DNA of 64,000 nucleotides, taken from the NCBI RefSeq assembly GCF_036226765.1, contig NZ_CP109017.1, positions 4,527,001 through 4,591,000 of the forward strand, given 5' to 3'. Each line of letters opens with the position of its first letter. Positions within the stretch are counted from its first letter, which is position 1. The notes under the pieces are model-generated. The model was not told where the DNA came from. It saw only the letters and a list, made by a program, of their open reading frames with translations, and did no database searches. Position numbers and translations under genes: made by a program. This DNA is from Streptomyces sp. NBC_00670. GTDB taxonomy: Bacteria; Actinomycetota; Actinomycetes; Streptomycetales; Streptomycetaceae. Of this stretch, positions 16,027-24,154 are shown piece after piece.

Positions 16027-17295
16027 TCACCGCAGCCCGAGCGACGCCGTCACCCGGCGGGACATCTCCACCGAATAGCTCTGGCCGCGGTCCTGGGGGT
16101 AGATCTGGGCCATCGTCGCCAGGGTGACCCTGCTCATCGGGGTCTCGTGGCCGGGGATCAGGGAGCGGTACTCCGGGGTCACCACCGGCTGGGCGAAGCC
16201 GGCCTTCGAGAAGTGCCAGTTCTTGATCCAGGAGGCGTCGAAGTCCGGGTTGACCCGTCGCAGGTAGGGGAGGAACGCGGTCAGCAGTTCCTCCGGCTCC
16301 GTGGTGAAACGCCAGTCCTCACGCTCCACGTAGTTGCCCACGTAGAGGATGTGCCGGCCGCCGTAGACCGACGGGTCGATCATCCGGGTGTGCTCGACCA
16401 CCGCGAGGAACGGGAAGTCCGGCTCGTTGATGTTCAGCCAGTAGTACGGGATCACGCTGCGGTCCAGCTCCAGTACGAAGCAGGTGGCGCCCAGGTACTG
16501 GTTCTTCCACACCGCGTCGTCCGCGGGCAGCCCGGCGGCCCTGGCGAAGGCGGGCTGCGGGGTGGTCACGATCAGCCGGTCGAAGCTGTAGCGGGAGTCG
16601 TCCGCGCAGGTCACCACGGCGGGCGCGGCGTCATCGGCCTGCCGGATGCTCTTCACCGCCTTGCCGAACTCGACCTTGCCGCCGCGCTCCTCGATGCCGT
16701 CCCGCAGGGCCGCGTAGACCCGCTCGAACCCGCCGTCCACATAGCCCAGTTCGAAGGTGCGGCAGTGGATGCGGGCCCACAGCCAGGCCATCGACACCTG
16801 CTCGGCGCGGTCGCCGAACTTGCCGCGCAGCAGCGGCTCCCAGATCGCCTCTGTCGCCCTGCGGCCGGCCCGCCGGCGCAGCCAGGCCAGGGCCGTGAGG
16901 TCGTTGTACCGCTCCCCGCCGCGCACCGCCTTGAGCACCGCCGAGGACCCGGCGAACCGCACCGCGTCCAGCGGGGAGAACCCCGGGAAGCGCAGCATGT
17001 CGAGCGGGGTGGTGAAGTCGATGAGCCGGCCGTCGCGGTAGATGCCCGTGGTCGGCCTGTGGAAGCGGAGCGCGTCGCTCAGCCCCAGCTCCCCGATCAG
17101 GGAGATCATCGCCTTGTCGCTGCGGAAGATGTGGTGGTAGTAGCGCTCCAGCGGAACGCCGCCCACCTCCAACGAGGCCGCCAGCCCGCCGAGTTCGCCC
17201 GCCGCCTCCAGGAGGGTGACCTGGTGCCCGGCGCGTACGGCGTCCCAGGCGGCGGTCAGGCCGGTGGCACCCGCGCCGATGATGCCGAGGTTCAT
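16027..17295 (-). CDS. UDP-galactopyranose-mutase-like FAD oxidoreductase
   Basis: The 422-residue flavoprotein opens with a Rossmann dinucleotide motif (MNLGIIGAGATGLTAAWDAVRAGHQVTLLE) and the mutase-like GGLAASLEVGGVPLERYYHHIFRSD. Further on, FGDRAEQVSMAWLWARI and a C-terminal FAD-closing segment (PQDRGQSYSVEMSRRV) match the amine-oxidase/UGM superfamily. Such proteins either convert UDP-galactopyranose to the furanose form or act as redox isomerases on other sugar nucleotides. The gene context (GT2 plus GtrA upstream in the same operon) points to modifying a cell-envelope sugar. ATG 17295 has GGAG 5 nt upstream and overlaps the GtrA stop (ATGA), so it is the last gene of a three-gene operon read leftward. 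Exact substrate unknown. Confidence 0.8.
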   Translation of the reverse strand: MNLGIIGAGATGLTAAWDAVRAGHQVTLLEAAGELGGLAASLEVGGVPLERYYHHIFRSDKAMISLIGELGLSDALRFHRPTTGIYRDGRLIDFTTPLDMLRFPGFSPLDAVRFAGSSAVLKAVRGGERYNDLTALAWLRRRAGRRATEAIWEPLLRGKFGDRAEQVSMAWLWARIHCRTFELGYVDGGFERVYAALRDGIEERGGKVEFGKAVKSIRQADDAAPAVVTCADDSRYSFDRLIVTTPQPAFARAAGLPADDAVWKNQYLGATCFVLELDRSVIPYYWLNINEPDFPFLAVVEHTRMIDPSVYGGRHILYVGNYVEREDWRFTTEPEELLTAFLPYLRRVNPDFDASWIKNWHFSKAGFAQPVVTPEYRSLIPGHETPMSRVTLATMAQIYPQDRGQSYSVEMSRRVTASLGLR

Positions 17296-17732
17296 GCGAA
17301 GCTCCACTTTCTGTTGAGCACGAACTGGAGCGCCAGGACCAGCGGCAGGGAACCCGCCTTGACCAGGTTGGCGTCGATCCCCAGCGCGTTGGTGAAGACG
17401 AGGAAGAGCAGGTAGGTCAGGGCGATACCGGTCAGCCCGACGGCGTAGAAGCGCAGGAAGCGCACCACGAGCCGGTCGCGCCGCTCGAAGGTGAACAGCG
17501 CGTTGAGGACGAAGTTGTTGGCGATGCCGAGGGTGGTGCTGAGCACGTTGGCCCACTGCTCGTCCAGGCCGGCGGTGTTGTGCAGCAGCAGGAAGACGAT
17601 CATGTCCAGCGCGACGCCGCTGCCGCCGATGAGGGTGTAGCGCACCAACTGGCGCACGGTCCGGGAGCGGTCCTCCGGTGGACCGGCCGCCGGTGCGGCG
17701 GCGGGGGCCGGGCCCGCCGAGGTGTCAGTCAT
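17292..17732 (-). CDS. GtrA-family flippase-like membrane protein
   Basis: The 146-residue protein has a short Pro/Ala-rich cytoplasmic N-terminus and four membrane segments: YTLIGGSGVALDMIVFLLLH, ANVLSTTLGIANNFVLNALFTF, FLRFYAVGLTGIALTYLLFLVF, and the last around LPLVLALQFVLNRKWSF. The final FVLNRKWSF motif is a hallmark of GtrA/PF04138. These proteins are thought to flip undecaprenyl-phosphate-linked sugars made by a GtrB-type GT2. The gene directly upstream is such a GT2, overlapping by 8 nt. Together they should supply a lipid-linked monosaccharide to the outer face for decorating a wall polymer. Confidence 0.88.
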   Translation of the reverse strand: MTDTSAGPAPAAAPAAGPPEDRSRTVRQLVRYTLIGGSGVALDMIVFLLLHNTAGLDEQWANVLSTTLGIANNFVLNALFTFERRDRLVVRFLRFYAVGLTGIALTYLLFLVFTNALGIDANLVKAGSLPLVLALQFVLNRKWSFA

Positions 17733-18777
17733 CGGCCTTCGGCCCGCCGATCACCTCGCGCACCAGATACAGCGGCCGCCCCTGCGCCTCGCTGTAGATG
17801 CGCCCCACATAGCTGCCCAGCACACCGAGCGACAGCATCTGCGTGCCGCCGAGGAACAGCGTGACGACCATCAGCATCGTCCAGCCGGAGACGGTGATGT
17901 CGGGCCGGAACGCCTTCATCGCCAGCGCGTAGAGGATGCCGGCCAGGGACAGCGCCAGCACCACGAAACCCAGCCGCGTGATCATCTTCAGCGGTGCGGT
18001 GGAGAAGCTGGTCACCCCGTCGACCGCCAGCCGGGCCATCTTGCGCAGAGGGTACTTGGTCTCGCCCGCGAACCGCTCGTCGCGGTCGAAGGCCACCTCG
18101 CTCTGGCGGTAGCCCATGGAAGCGACGATGCCGCGCACGAAGCGGCTGCGCTCGCGGTACTTGCGCAGCTCGTCGGCGACCCGGCGGTCCAGCAGCCGGA
18201 AGTCCCCGGTGTCCAGCGGGATGTCGACGTCGGTGGAGGAGCGCAGCACCCTGTAGTACAGGTGTGCGGTGCCGCGCTTGAAGAGGGTGTCCTGGCGGCT
18301 GCGGCGGCGCGCGTGGACGATCTCGGCGCCCTGGCGCCAGGCGTCGACCAGTTCGAGGCTGACCCGCGGCGGGTCCTGCAGATCGGTGTCCATGACGATG
18401 ACCGCGTCGCCCGTGGCCAGGTCGAGACCGGCGGTGATGGCGATCTGGTGGCCGAAGTTGCGGGCGAAGTCCACCACCTTGACCCGGTCGTCCTTGTCCG
18501 CCAGCGCCGTCAGCAGGGCGAGCGAGCCGTCGGACGAGCCGTCGTTGACGTAGACCAGCTCGGCGTCGAGGTCCGGGCGGCCGTCGAGCGCGGCGGTCAG
18601 CTCGGCGTGGAAGGCGGCGATGCCGTCCTGCTCGTTGTAGACCGGCAGCACGTACGAGATCAGCGGGCGGCGCACCCGCCCCGGCTCCGTTCGCGCGGGC
18701 TCGTCCCGCTCCGTCCCGGCCCGCTCCAGGGGCCGGGACGGGATGTGGACGGGCGGGCGTATGTCCTGCTGGGTCAT
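17725..18777 (-). CDS. GT2 polyprenyl-phosphate glycosyltransferase (GtrB/DPM1 type)
   Basis: The 350-residue enzyme should transfer a hexose from a nucleotide sugar to undecaprenyl phosphate. Its GT2 domain starts with ISYVLPVYNEQDGIAAFHAEL and contains VYVNDGSSDGSLALL, FARNFGHQIAITAGLDLATGDAVIVMDTDLQDPP (DxD motif) and the family sequence YFRLLDRR-like TGDFRLLDRRVADEL. Two C-terminal membrane helices (LGFVVLALSLAGILYALAM and SGWTMLMVVTLFLGGTQMLSLGVLG) match GtrB. Start MTQQDI at 18777 is preferred; the open frame to 18927 lacks family sequence. It heads the GT2-GtrA-mutase operon. A PHO-box-like sequence lies about 80-90 bp upstream at 18853. Confidence 0.88.
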   Translation of the reverse strand: MTQQDIRPPVHIPSRPLERAGTERDEPARTEPGRVRRPLISYVLPVYNEQDGIAAFHAELTAALDGRPDLDAELVYVNDGSSDGSLALLTALADKDDRVKVVDFARNFGHQIAITAGLDLATGDAVIVMDTDLQDPPRVSLELVDAWRQGAEIVHARRRSRQDTLFKRGTAHLYYRVLRSSTDVDIPLDTGDFRLLDRRVADELRKYRERSRFVRGIVASMGYRQSEVAFDRDERFAGETKYPLRKMARLAVDGVTSFSTAPLKMITRLGFVVLALSLAGILYALAMKAFRPDITVSGWTMLMVVTLFLGGTQMLSLGVLGSYVGRIYSEAQGRPLYLVREVIGGPKADD

Positions 18778-18852
18778 AGCGGACCGCCCCCGGACATCAA
18801 TGGCGCGAAGGGAAAAGCTGTTTGTGACATTGGGGGAAGCTATGGAGCCTTC

Positions 18853-18874
18853 GTTAACTTCACCCCAACACACC
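18853..18874 (-). promoter_or_regulatory. PHO-box-like repeats upstream of the GT2-GtrA operon
   Basis: Read on the minus strand, two consecutive 11-mers begin near here with GTTGGGGTGAA then GTTAACGAAGG. On the plus strand GTTAACTTC is identical to the sequence at 21431-21439. The direct-repeat phase of 11 bp fits PhoP sites. The 178-bp gap between 18778 and 18955 shows no gene. Confidence 0.4.
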
Positions 18875-18955
18875 GCGTCGGAATGCCGTCGTCCCTGTTT
18901 CTCTTTTTCTCTCCTTCTCTCCGTCATTCCTGGCGTATGCCGTATCGGCGCGCTC

Positions 18956-20308
18956 TCAACGCCGCACCGCCTTCCGCACCGCCCGGGCCCGGCGCACCAC
19001 CCGTCGTGCCGTCGCGTTGTTCGGGAGGAAGGCCAGGCGTTCGGGGATGCCGCCGGGGAGGCCGAGGGAGGTGAGGCGCTTCCTGCGGAAGTAACGGCGG
19101 GTGCGGGGGGAGAGGTGCGCGGCGAGGTAGCGGGTCGCGACCGGGCGCAGGGAGCGGTGCAGTTGCGGCTGCATGACGAAGCCGACCGCGGTGACCAGCT
19201 CGGTCAGCCGGTCCGCCGGCACCGGTTCCTCGCCGGGCCGTTCCTCCAGGTCCGGCAGGAGCGCGTCGGCCAGCACCACCGGGATGCGGTTGCTGTTCTG
19301 GTACGGCGTCAGCCGCTCCAGCAGCAGCTCGGTGCCGACCCGGGCGACCGGCAGGTCGTAGAGCGCGGAGGCGGTGAACAGCGCGGTCGAGAAGCAGCCG
19401 ACGACCAGCGCGGGCCGGGCCCGTTCGAACAGCACCTCGGCGAGGACCGGCGTGTCCAGGACGGTCAGCTCCACGCCCAGCTTCTCCGCCTCCGCCTCCA
19501 GGGCCCGGCTGTAACGGGCCGGTGCGGTCGGGTGCGGCTTGAAGACGAGGGCGCGGTGGCCGCGTGCGAACGCCCCGCGCGCCATCGACACATGCAGCCG
19601 CTCCTCCTCCTCGGGGGAGAGGATGCCGAGCGCCGACAGGTACTGGCCGAGCAGCAGCGCCGCCCCCTCGGGCAGCCCCGGCGGCTCCGGCACGGCCGAG
19701 CCGAGCTCGCCGAGGACCTTCAGGAAGGCGGCCGTCGGCACCAGGTGCGCGGGGACGTCGAACTCGGTGAGCAGCAGTGGCGCTAGCCCCGGCACCAGGT
19801 CCAGGTGGAGCAGCCGGCGGACCCGGGTGCCGACCAGCGGGTCCAGCTTGTTGCGCGTGGGGCCGTAGCTCATCAGCCCGTCGGCGTAGACGTCGATGGG
19901 CGCGTCGGTGAACAGCGTGGCGATCGAGAGCGCGGGGGCGACCTGGAGCGACTCCAGGGCCAGTTCCACCCGGTCCTCGCCGAGCCCCCACAGCAGGCGC
20001 AGATACCGCTCGAACAGGGGGACGTCGTCGGGGCGCGGCGCCCAGGCGCCGGGGTGGAAGGGGCGGATCGCCTCGTTCCAGGACAGCACGCCGTCGAAGT
20101 GCGCGCGCAGCGGGGCGAAGCCCGGCATCTCGTCCAGGGCGGGGGTGATCTCCGGGGTGGTGGAGTTGTTGCAGACCAGCAGCAGCCGCCGGTCCGCCTC
20201 GGCGAACAGGCCGGATTCGAGGGCGGCGGCCAGGGTGGCGGCACCGTAGAGGGTGGAGGCGCAGAAGATCTGCGTGGTTCCGGGGCGATTGCTGTCGTTA
20301 CGGGGCAT
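18956..20308 (-). CDS. Polysialyltransferase-family (PF07388-like) glycosyltransferase
   Basis: The 450-residue protein begins TQIFCASTLYGAATLAAALESGLF and has a GT-B layout. Features include LLVCNNSTTPEITPALDEMPGF early, an IDVYADGLMSYGPTRNKL block in the middle, then ALVFKPHPTAPARY with the HP motif, and a late VVGCFSTALFTASALYDLPVARVG. The KPHP and S-T blocks are those of bacterial alpha-2,8-polysialyltransferases and related capsule enzymes. In this locus it probably polymerises or transfers the nonulosonic acid made by the NeuB/CMP-synthetase genes. ATG 20308 overlaps the upstream GT2 stop by one base (TGATG), so it is coupled; a GTG directly before it is an alternative. There is no membrane segment. 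Confidence 0.75.
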   Translation of the reverse strand: MPRNDSNRPGTTQIFCASTLYGAATLAAALESGLFAEADRRLLLVCNNSTTPEITPALDEMPGFAPLRAHFDGVLSWNEAIRPFHPGAWAPRPDDVPLFERYLRLLWGLGEDRVELALESLQVAPALSIATLFTDAPIDVYADGLMSYGPTRNKLDPLVGTRVRRLLHLDLVPGLAPLLLTEFDVPAHLVPTAAFLKVLGELGSAVPEPPGLPEGAALLLGQYLSALGILSPEEEERLHVSMARGAFARGHRALVFKPHPTAPARYSRALEAEAEKLGVELTVLDTPVLAEVLFERARPALVVGCFSTALFTASALYDLPVARVGTELLLERLTPYQNSNRIPVVLADALLPDLEERPGEEPVPADRLTELVTAVGFVMQPQLHRSLRPVATRYLAAHLSPRTRRYFRRKRLTSLGLPGGIPERLAFLPNNATARRVVRRARAVRKAVRR

Positions 20309-21294
20309 CACGCGGCCGCCTTCGCTGTGGTGATCCGGCGCCGCAGCCGCCGCAGCTTCGCCGCGCGGTGCAGATCCATGGTGTCGAGTACGTCGTCGAG
20401 CGCGTCCTGCGGCATGCGCCGGATCGCGGCCGCGCTCATCGCCCGCAGCCGCCTGGCCACGGCCGGTTCAAACTTGCCCTCGTCGGCGAGGTGGTGGGCG
20501 ATGATCGCGCAGTACGTGCGGACCGCCTTCGGCAGCAGTCGCGCGGCGTCCGTGTCCCGCGCCGTCTCCTCGATCACCTGATCGAAGGCGCGGATGAAGT
20601 CGAGTTGACGGACGTCACCGATCTGGGTGAGGGAGGAGGCGACCCCGCGCCGGTAGAACACGCCGAGCAGCCCGACCACGGCGAACGACTCCGCCTCGCG
20701 GTGCAGCTTCCAGATCCACGGCCGGTCCTCGGCCGTGCGCAGCCCGTCCGTGAAGTGCAGCAGGCCCCGGTCCACCAGCCGCCGGTGATAGATCCCGGCC
20801 CAGGCGTAGGCGTAGTCGACGGAGGTGCTGCGCTCGGCGGGCAGGATCGACTCGCGCGGGTTCAGCACCTCGCCCCGCCGGCCGACCGGCACCCGGTGCA
20901 CGGTACGGGCACGGGCGGTGGCCTGCACATGGTCGGTGCGGACGAAGTCGCAGCCCAGCTCCTCGATCGCGGCGAGCAGTTGGGCGAGGTAGCCGGGGGC
21001 GAGCCAGTCGTCGCCGTCGAGGAACGTCAGGTACTCGCCGCCCGCGGCGTCCAGACCGGTGTTGCGCGCGGTGGCGAGTCCTCCGTTCTCCTCGTGGCGG
21101 ACGTACCGCACCCGGGCGACGCCGGAGAGTTCCTCGGCGGCGCGTTCGAGCAGGGCGGGCGTCTGGTCCCTGGAATGGTCGTCCACCAGCACGAACTCGA
21201 AGTCCTTGCGGGAATTGAGCCGCAGACTTCTGAGCATGTCCGGCGCGTATTGCTGGACGTTGTAGAACGGCACGATCACGGAGAGCTTGGGCAC
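20308..21294 (-). CDS. GT2 family glycosyltransferase
   Basis: The 328-residue enzyme carries an N-terminal GT-A domain: LSVIVPFYNVQQYAPDMLRSL, FEFVLVDDHSRDQTPALLE, ENGGLATARNTGLDAAGGEYLTFLDGDDWL (DxD), and a later LRTAEDRPWIWKLH that supplies the catalytic ED. The remaining ~120 residues are helical and basic at the end (LRRLRRRITTAKAAA), perhaps for membrane association. GTG 21294 is chosen because the family start LSVIVPFYN follows at once; the long open frame upstream is non-coding. This gene is first in a two-gene operon with the polysialyltransferase-like gene and divergent from the gene at 21493. Confidence 0.85.
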   Translation of the reverse strand: MPKLSVIVPFYNVQQYAPDMLRSLRLNSRKDFEFVLVDDHSRDQTPALLERAAEELSGVARVRYVRHEENGGLATARNTGLDAAGGEYLTFLDGDDWLAPGYLAQLLAAIEELGCDFVRTDHVQATARARTVHRVPVGRRGEVLNPRESILPAERSTSVDYAYAWAGIYHRRLVDRGLLHFTDGLRTAEDRPWIWKLHREAESFAVVGLLGVFYRRGVASSLTQIGDVRQLDFIRAFDQVIEETARDTDAARLLPKAVRTYCAIIAHHLADEGKFEPAVARRLRAMSAAAIRRMPQDALDDVLDTMDLHRAAKLRRLRRRITTAKAAA

Positions 21295-21430
21295 CTGCGA
21301 AACGCTAGGAGGCGCCCCGGCTGCGGAACTTTCCGGTGGGCGTACGGGGCGTGAACTCCATGTGTCGGAACGGTGCACCGCGTGTACGTCGGGGAATTCC
21401 GCGGCCCGGTTCGGTTTCCGGTGGCATGTT

Positions 21431-21463
21431 GTTAACTTCTCGTTGATTCCGGGTTGGGCCGTG
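21431..21463 (+). promoter_or_regulatory. PHO-box-like triple repeat in the divergent promoter
   Basis: Three successive 11-mers each begin GTT: GTTAACTTCTC, GTTGATTCCGG, GTTGGGCCGTG. The spacing is that of PhoP direct-repeat units. It sits between the GT2 operon (-) and the 21493 operon (+). GCTTCCTAGCGT follows at 21474-21485; if this is a -10 region, the GTG at 21493 may be nearly leaderless. Confidence 0.5.
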
Positions 21464-21492
21464 CATCGGAATCGCTTCCTAGCGTCGTCGAC

Positions 21493-22863
21493 GTGCCAGC
21501 AAGTACACCGAAGCCCCCGCGCATCGCCGTTCTGGCGGACTCCGACACCCGCTGGAAATGGGGTGCGCTGACCGCCGGGCGGATCGCGCCGGGCGCGTCC
21601 ATGGAAGCCGGGCCGGGGCGGCCGGCGCAAGCCGGGCCGCGCGAGGCCGCGGCGGCCGGCCCCGCGCTCGACGGCTTCCTGCTGCGCGGCCGGGCCACGC
21701 CCACGCCGCGCCAGCTGGCCGAGGTCGGCGTCCCCGCCGACTCGCTGCGCGAGGTCACCGCCGTGGAGTTCCTGCGCACCATGGCGGACAAGGAGTACGA
21801 CGTCGTCGTGCTCGCCCTCGTCGGCGGCGGCGTGCAGGCCATGCTGCACGGCCTCAAGCGGGTCTGGGAGGGCCGCACCCGCCGCCCCGTGGTCGTCACC
21901 GGCTACGTCGGCGTCGTCTACGAGAAGCTCGCCGACGGCCTGCTGCTGCGGCACGGCGCGGACCTCGTCCTCGCCAACTCCCGCCAGGACGCGGAGCGTT
22001 TCGCCGCCGTGTACGAGGGGGTCGGCGCGGACGCCTCGTCGGTCACGGAGGTGGCGCTGCCGTTCCTCGGCGGCGCGGCCTACACCGGCGCACACGAGCC
22101 CTACACGGTCGTGTTCGCCGCCCAGCCCTCCGTGCCCGCCGGACGCAAGGAGCGCACGTACCTGCTCGACCGCCTGGTGCGGCACGCCCGGCAGCACCCC
22201 GAGCGCGAGGTGCTGCTCAAGCTGCGCTCCAAGCCGGGCGAGCACACCACGCACATCGAGGAGCTGCCCTACCAGAAGCTCGCCCAGCGGGCCGACCTGC
22301 CGCCCAACCTCCGCCTGGTCTACGGGCACATGGGGGAGGTCCTGGACCGCACCGACCTGCTGGTCACGGTCAGCTCGACGGCCGCGCTGGAGTCGCTGCA
22401 CCGCCGCATCCCGACCGTGGTCCTCACCGACCTCGGGGTGCGCGAGGTGCTCGGCAACCACCACTTCACCGGCTCCGGCTGCCTCGCCTCCTGGGACCAG
22501 CTGGACGCCGGGCACCGTCCGGAGCCCGACGCGGACTGGGTCGCCCGGCAGGGTGTGGCCGCCGACGGCTCGTACGACACCGCCTTCGACGCCGCCCGCG
22601 AGCGGATCGCGAAGCTGCTGGCCCAGCCCGGCGGGCTGCCGCCGCTGACCCCGTACTACACGCCCGCGACGGCGCCCGGCTATCTGCCCGGCATCCTCGC
22701 CCGCCACCACCTCGGCCCGGACGGCAGCCCGCTGCCGGGCGCGCCCGCCACCGACCGCGAGCCGGGCGCGGTCCGGGAGATCGTGCGCCGCGCGGCGCGC
22801 GGCGCCTACCGGCACGGGGTGCAGCGGGTCGCCCCGGTGATCCGCCGGATGGGGGAGCTGTGA
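21493..22863 (+). CDS. DUF6716-like putative glycosyltransferase
   Basis: The 456-residue protein starts PRIAVLADSDTRWKWGALTA and looks like a GT-B fold. Features include VVVLALVGGGVQAMLHGLKRVWE, VVVTGYVGVVYEKLADGLLLRHGADLVLANSRQDAERF, YTVVFAAQPSVPAGRKERTYLLDRLVRHARQHPEREVLLKLRSKPGE, and a late DLLVTVSSTAALESLHRRIPTVVLTDLGV. The last block is a nucleotide-sugar-binding-like site similar to polysialyl/CDP-glycerol transferases. DUF6716 proteins of this kind sit beside NeuA/NeuB genes in Streptomyces. GTG 21493 has no clear ribosome binding site and may be leaderless. It heads the operon with the CMP-nonulosonate synthetase and NeuB. Role as transferase is inferred. Confidence 0.7.
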   Translation: MPASTPKPPRIAVLADSDTRWKWGALTAGRIAPGASMEAGPGRPAQAGPREAAAAGPALDGFLLRGRATPTPRQLAEVGVPADSLREVTAVEFLRTMADKEYDVVVLALVGGGVQAMLHGLKRVWEGRTRRPVVVTGYVGVVYEKLADGLLLRHGADLVLANSRQDAERFAAVYEGVGADASSVTEVALPFLGGAAYTGAHEPYTVVFAAQPSVPAGRKERTYLLDRLVRHARQHPEREVLLKLRSKPGEHTTHIEELPYQKLAQRADLPPNLRLVYGHMGEVLDRTDLLVTVSSTAALESLHRRIPTVVLTDLGVREVLGNHHFTGSGCLASWDQLDAGHRPEPDADWVARQGVAADGSYDTAFDAARERIAKLLAQPGGLPPLTPYYTPATAPGYLPGILARHHLGPDGSPLPGAPATDREPGAVREIVRRAARGAYRHGVQRVAPVIRRMGEL

Positions 22864-22904
22864 GCGACGCCGCCCCGATCGACGCACGCCAAGGAGCAGA
22901 ACCC

Positions 22905-24143
22905 ATGACCCACCCGGACACCGGCGCGATGCGCCGGGTGCTCGCCGTGATCCCCGCGCGCGGCGGCTCCAAGGGCGTCCCCGCGAAGAACCTCGCCCCG
23001 GTCGGCGGCGTCCCGCTGGTGGCCCGCGCGGTGCGCGAGTGCCGCGCCACCCGCCTGGTGACCGACGTCGTCGTCTCCACCGACGACCACGCGATCGCCG
23101 CCGTCGCCCGCGAGGCCGGCGCCGAGGTCGTCCTGCGCCCCGCCGCGATCGCCGGCGACACGGCCACCTCCGAGGCCGCCGTACGGCACGCGATGGACGC
23201 GCACGAGGCCCTGCACGGGGCGCCCGTCGACGTCGTCCTGCTCGTGCAGTGCACCAGCCCCTTCCTGGTCCGCGAGGACATCGACGGGGTGGCCGGCGCG
23301 GTCGTCGAGAAGGGCGCCGACACGGCGGTCACCGTCGCACCCTTCCACGGCTTCGTCTGGCGGGACGGCGAGCCCGACGACTCCGAGGCGGACGGCGGCC
23401 ACGGCGTCAACCACGACAAGTCCTACCGCCCGCGCCGCCAGGACCGCCCCCAGGACCTGCTGGAGACCGGCGCCGCCTACGCGATGGACGCGGCCGGCTT
23501 CCGCACCCACGGCCACCGCTTCTTCGGCCGCACCGACCTGGTGCGCACCGACCCGGCCCGGGTCCTGGAGATCGACGACCCGCATGACCTGGCCCGCGCC
23601 CGCGCCCTCGCACCGCTCTTCGACGCGAACCGGCCCGGAGCCCTCCCGACCGCCGCCGACATCGACGCGGTCGTACTCGACTTCGACGGCACCCAGACCG
23701 ACGACAGGGTGCTGATCGACTCCGACGGACGGGAGTTCGTCTCCGTGCACCGCGGGGACGGCCTCGGCATCGCGGCCCTGCGCCGCGGCGGCCTCAAGCT
23801 GCTGATCCTGTCCACGGAACAGAACCCGGTCGTCGCCGCCCGGGCCCGGAAGCTCAAGCTCCCGGTGCTGCACGGCGTCGACCGGAAGGACCTCGCGCTG
23901 AAGCAGTGGTGCGAGGAGCAGGGCATCGCGCCCGAGCGCGTGCTCTACGTCGGCAACGACGTCAACGACCTCCCGTGCTTCGCCCTCGTGGGCTGGCCCG
24001 TGGCGGTCGCGAGCGCCCACGACGTCGTGCGCGGCGCCGCACGCGCGGTCACCACCGTCCCCGGCGGCGACGGCGCGATCCGGGAGATCGCCGGCTGGAT
24101 CCTCGGCCCCTCCCTCGATTCCCCCGCCCCCCTCACCAAGTAA
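22905..24143 (+). CDS. CMP-nonulosonate synthetase fused to HAD phosphatase
   Basis: The 412-residue protein has two domains. Residues ~8-235 are an acylneuraminate cytidylyltransferase (VLAVIPARGGSKGVPAKNLAPVGGVPLVARAV with the CTP-binding RGGSKG..KN, then VVVSTDDHAIAAVA and VLLVQCTSPF). It joins CMP to a nonulosonic acid such as Kdn. Residues ~250-405 form a KdsC-type HAD phosphatase with nucleophile D259 and D261 in LDFDGTQTDD, and late GNDVNDLPCFALVGWPVAVASAH. Such a domain could remove the 9-phosphate left by a Kdn-9-P type synthase. The layout resembles animal CMAS proteins. ATG 22905 has AAGGAG upstream. NeuB follows 11 nt later, so synthesis, dephosphorylation and activation are linked. 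Confidence 0.88.
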   Translation: MTHPDTGAMRRVLAVIPARGGSKGVPAKNLAPVGGVPLVARAVRECRATRLVTDVVVSTDDHAIAAVAREAGAEVVLRPAAIAGDTATSEAAVRHAMDAHEALHGAPVDVVLLVQCTSPFLVREDIDGVAGAVVEKGADTAVTVAPFHGFVWRDGEPDDSEADGGHGVNHDKSYRPRRQDRPQDLLETGAAYAMDAAGFRTHGHRFFGRTDLVRTDPARVLEIDDPHDLARARALAPLFDANRPGALPTAADIDAVVLDFDGTQTDDRVLIDSDGREFVSVHRGDGLGIAALRRGGLKLLILSTEQNPVVAARARKLKLPVLHGVDRKDLALKQWCEEQGIAPERVLYVGNDVNDLPCFALVGWPVAVASAHDVVRGAARAVTTVPGGDGAIREIAGWILGPSLDSPAPLTK

Positions 24144-24154
24144 GGAAACCCCTG

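Noticed and set aside
18778..18927. N-terminal extension of the GT2 gene
   Set aside because: Open frame but basic/random sequence, and it would overlap the PHO-box-like promoter; MTQQDI at 18777 is the better start.
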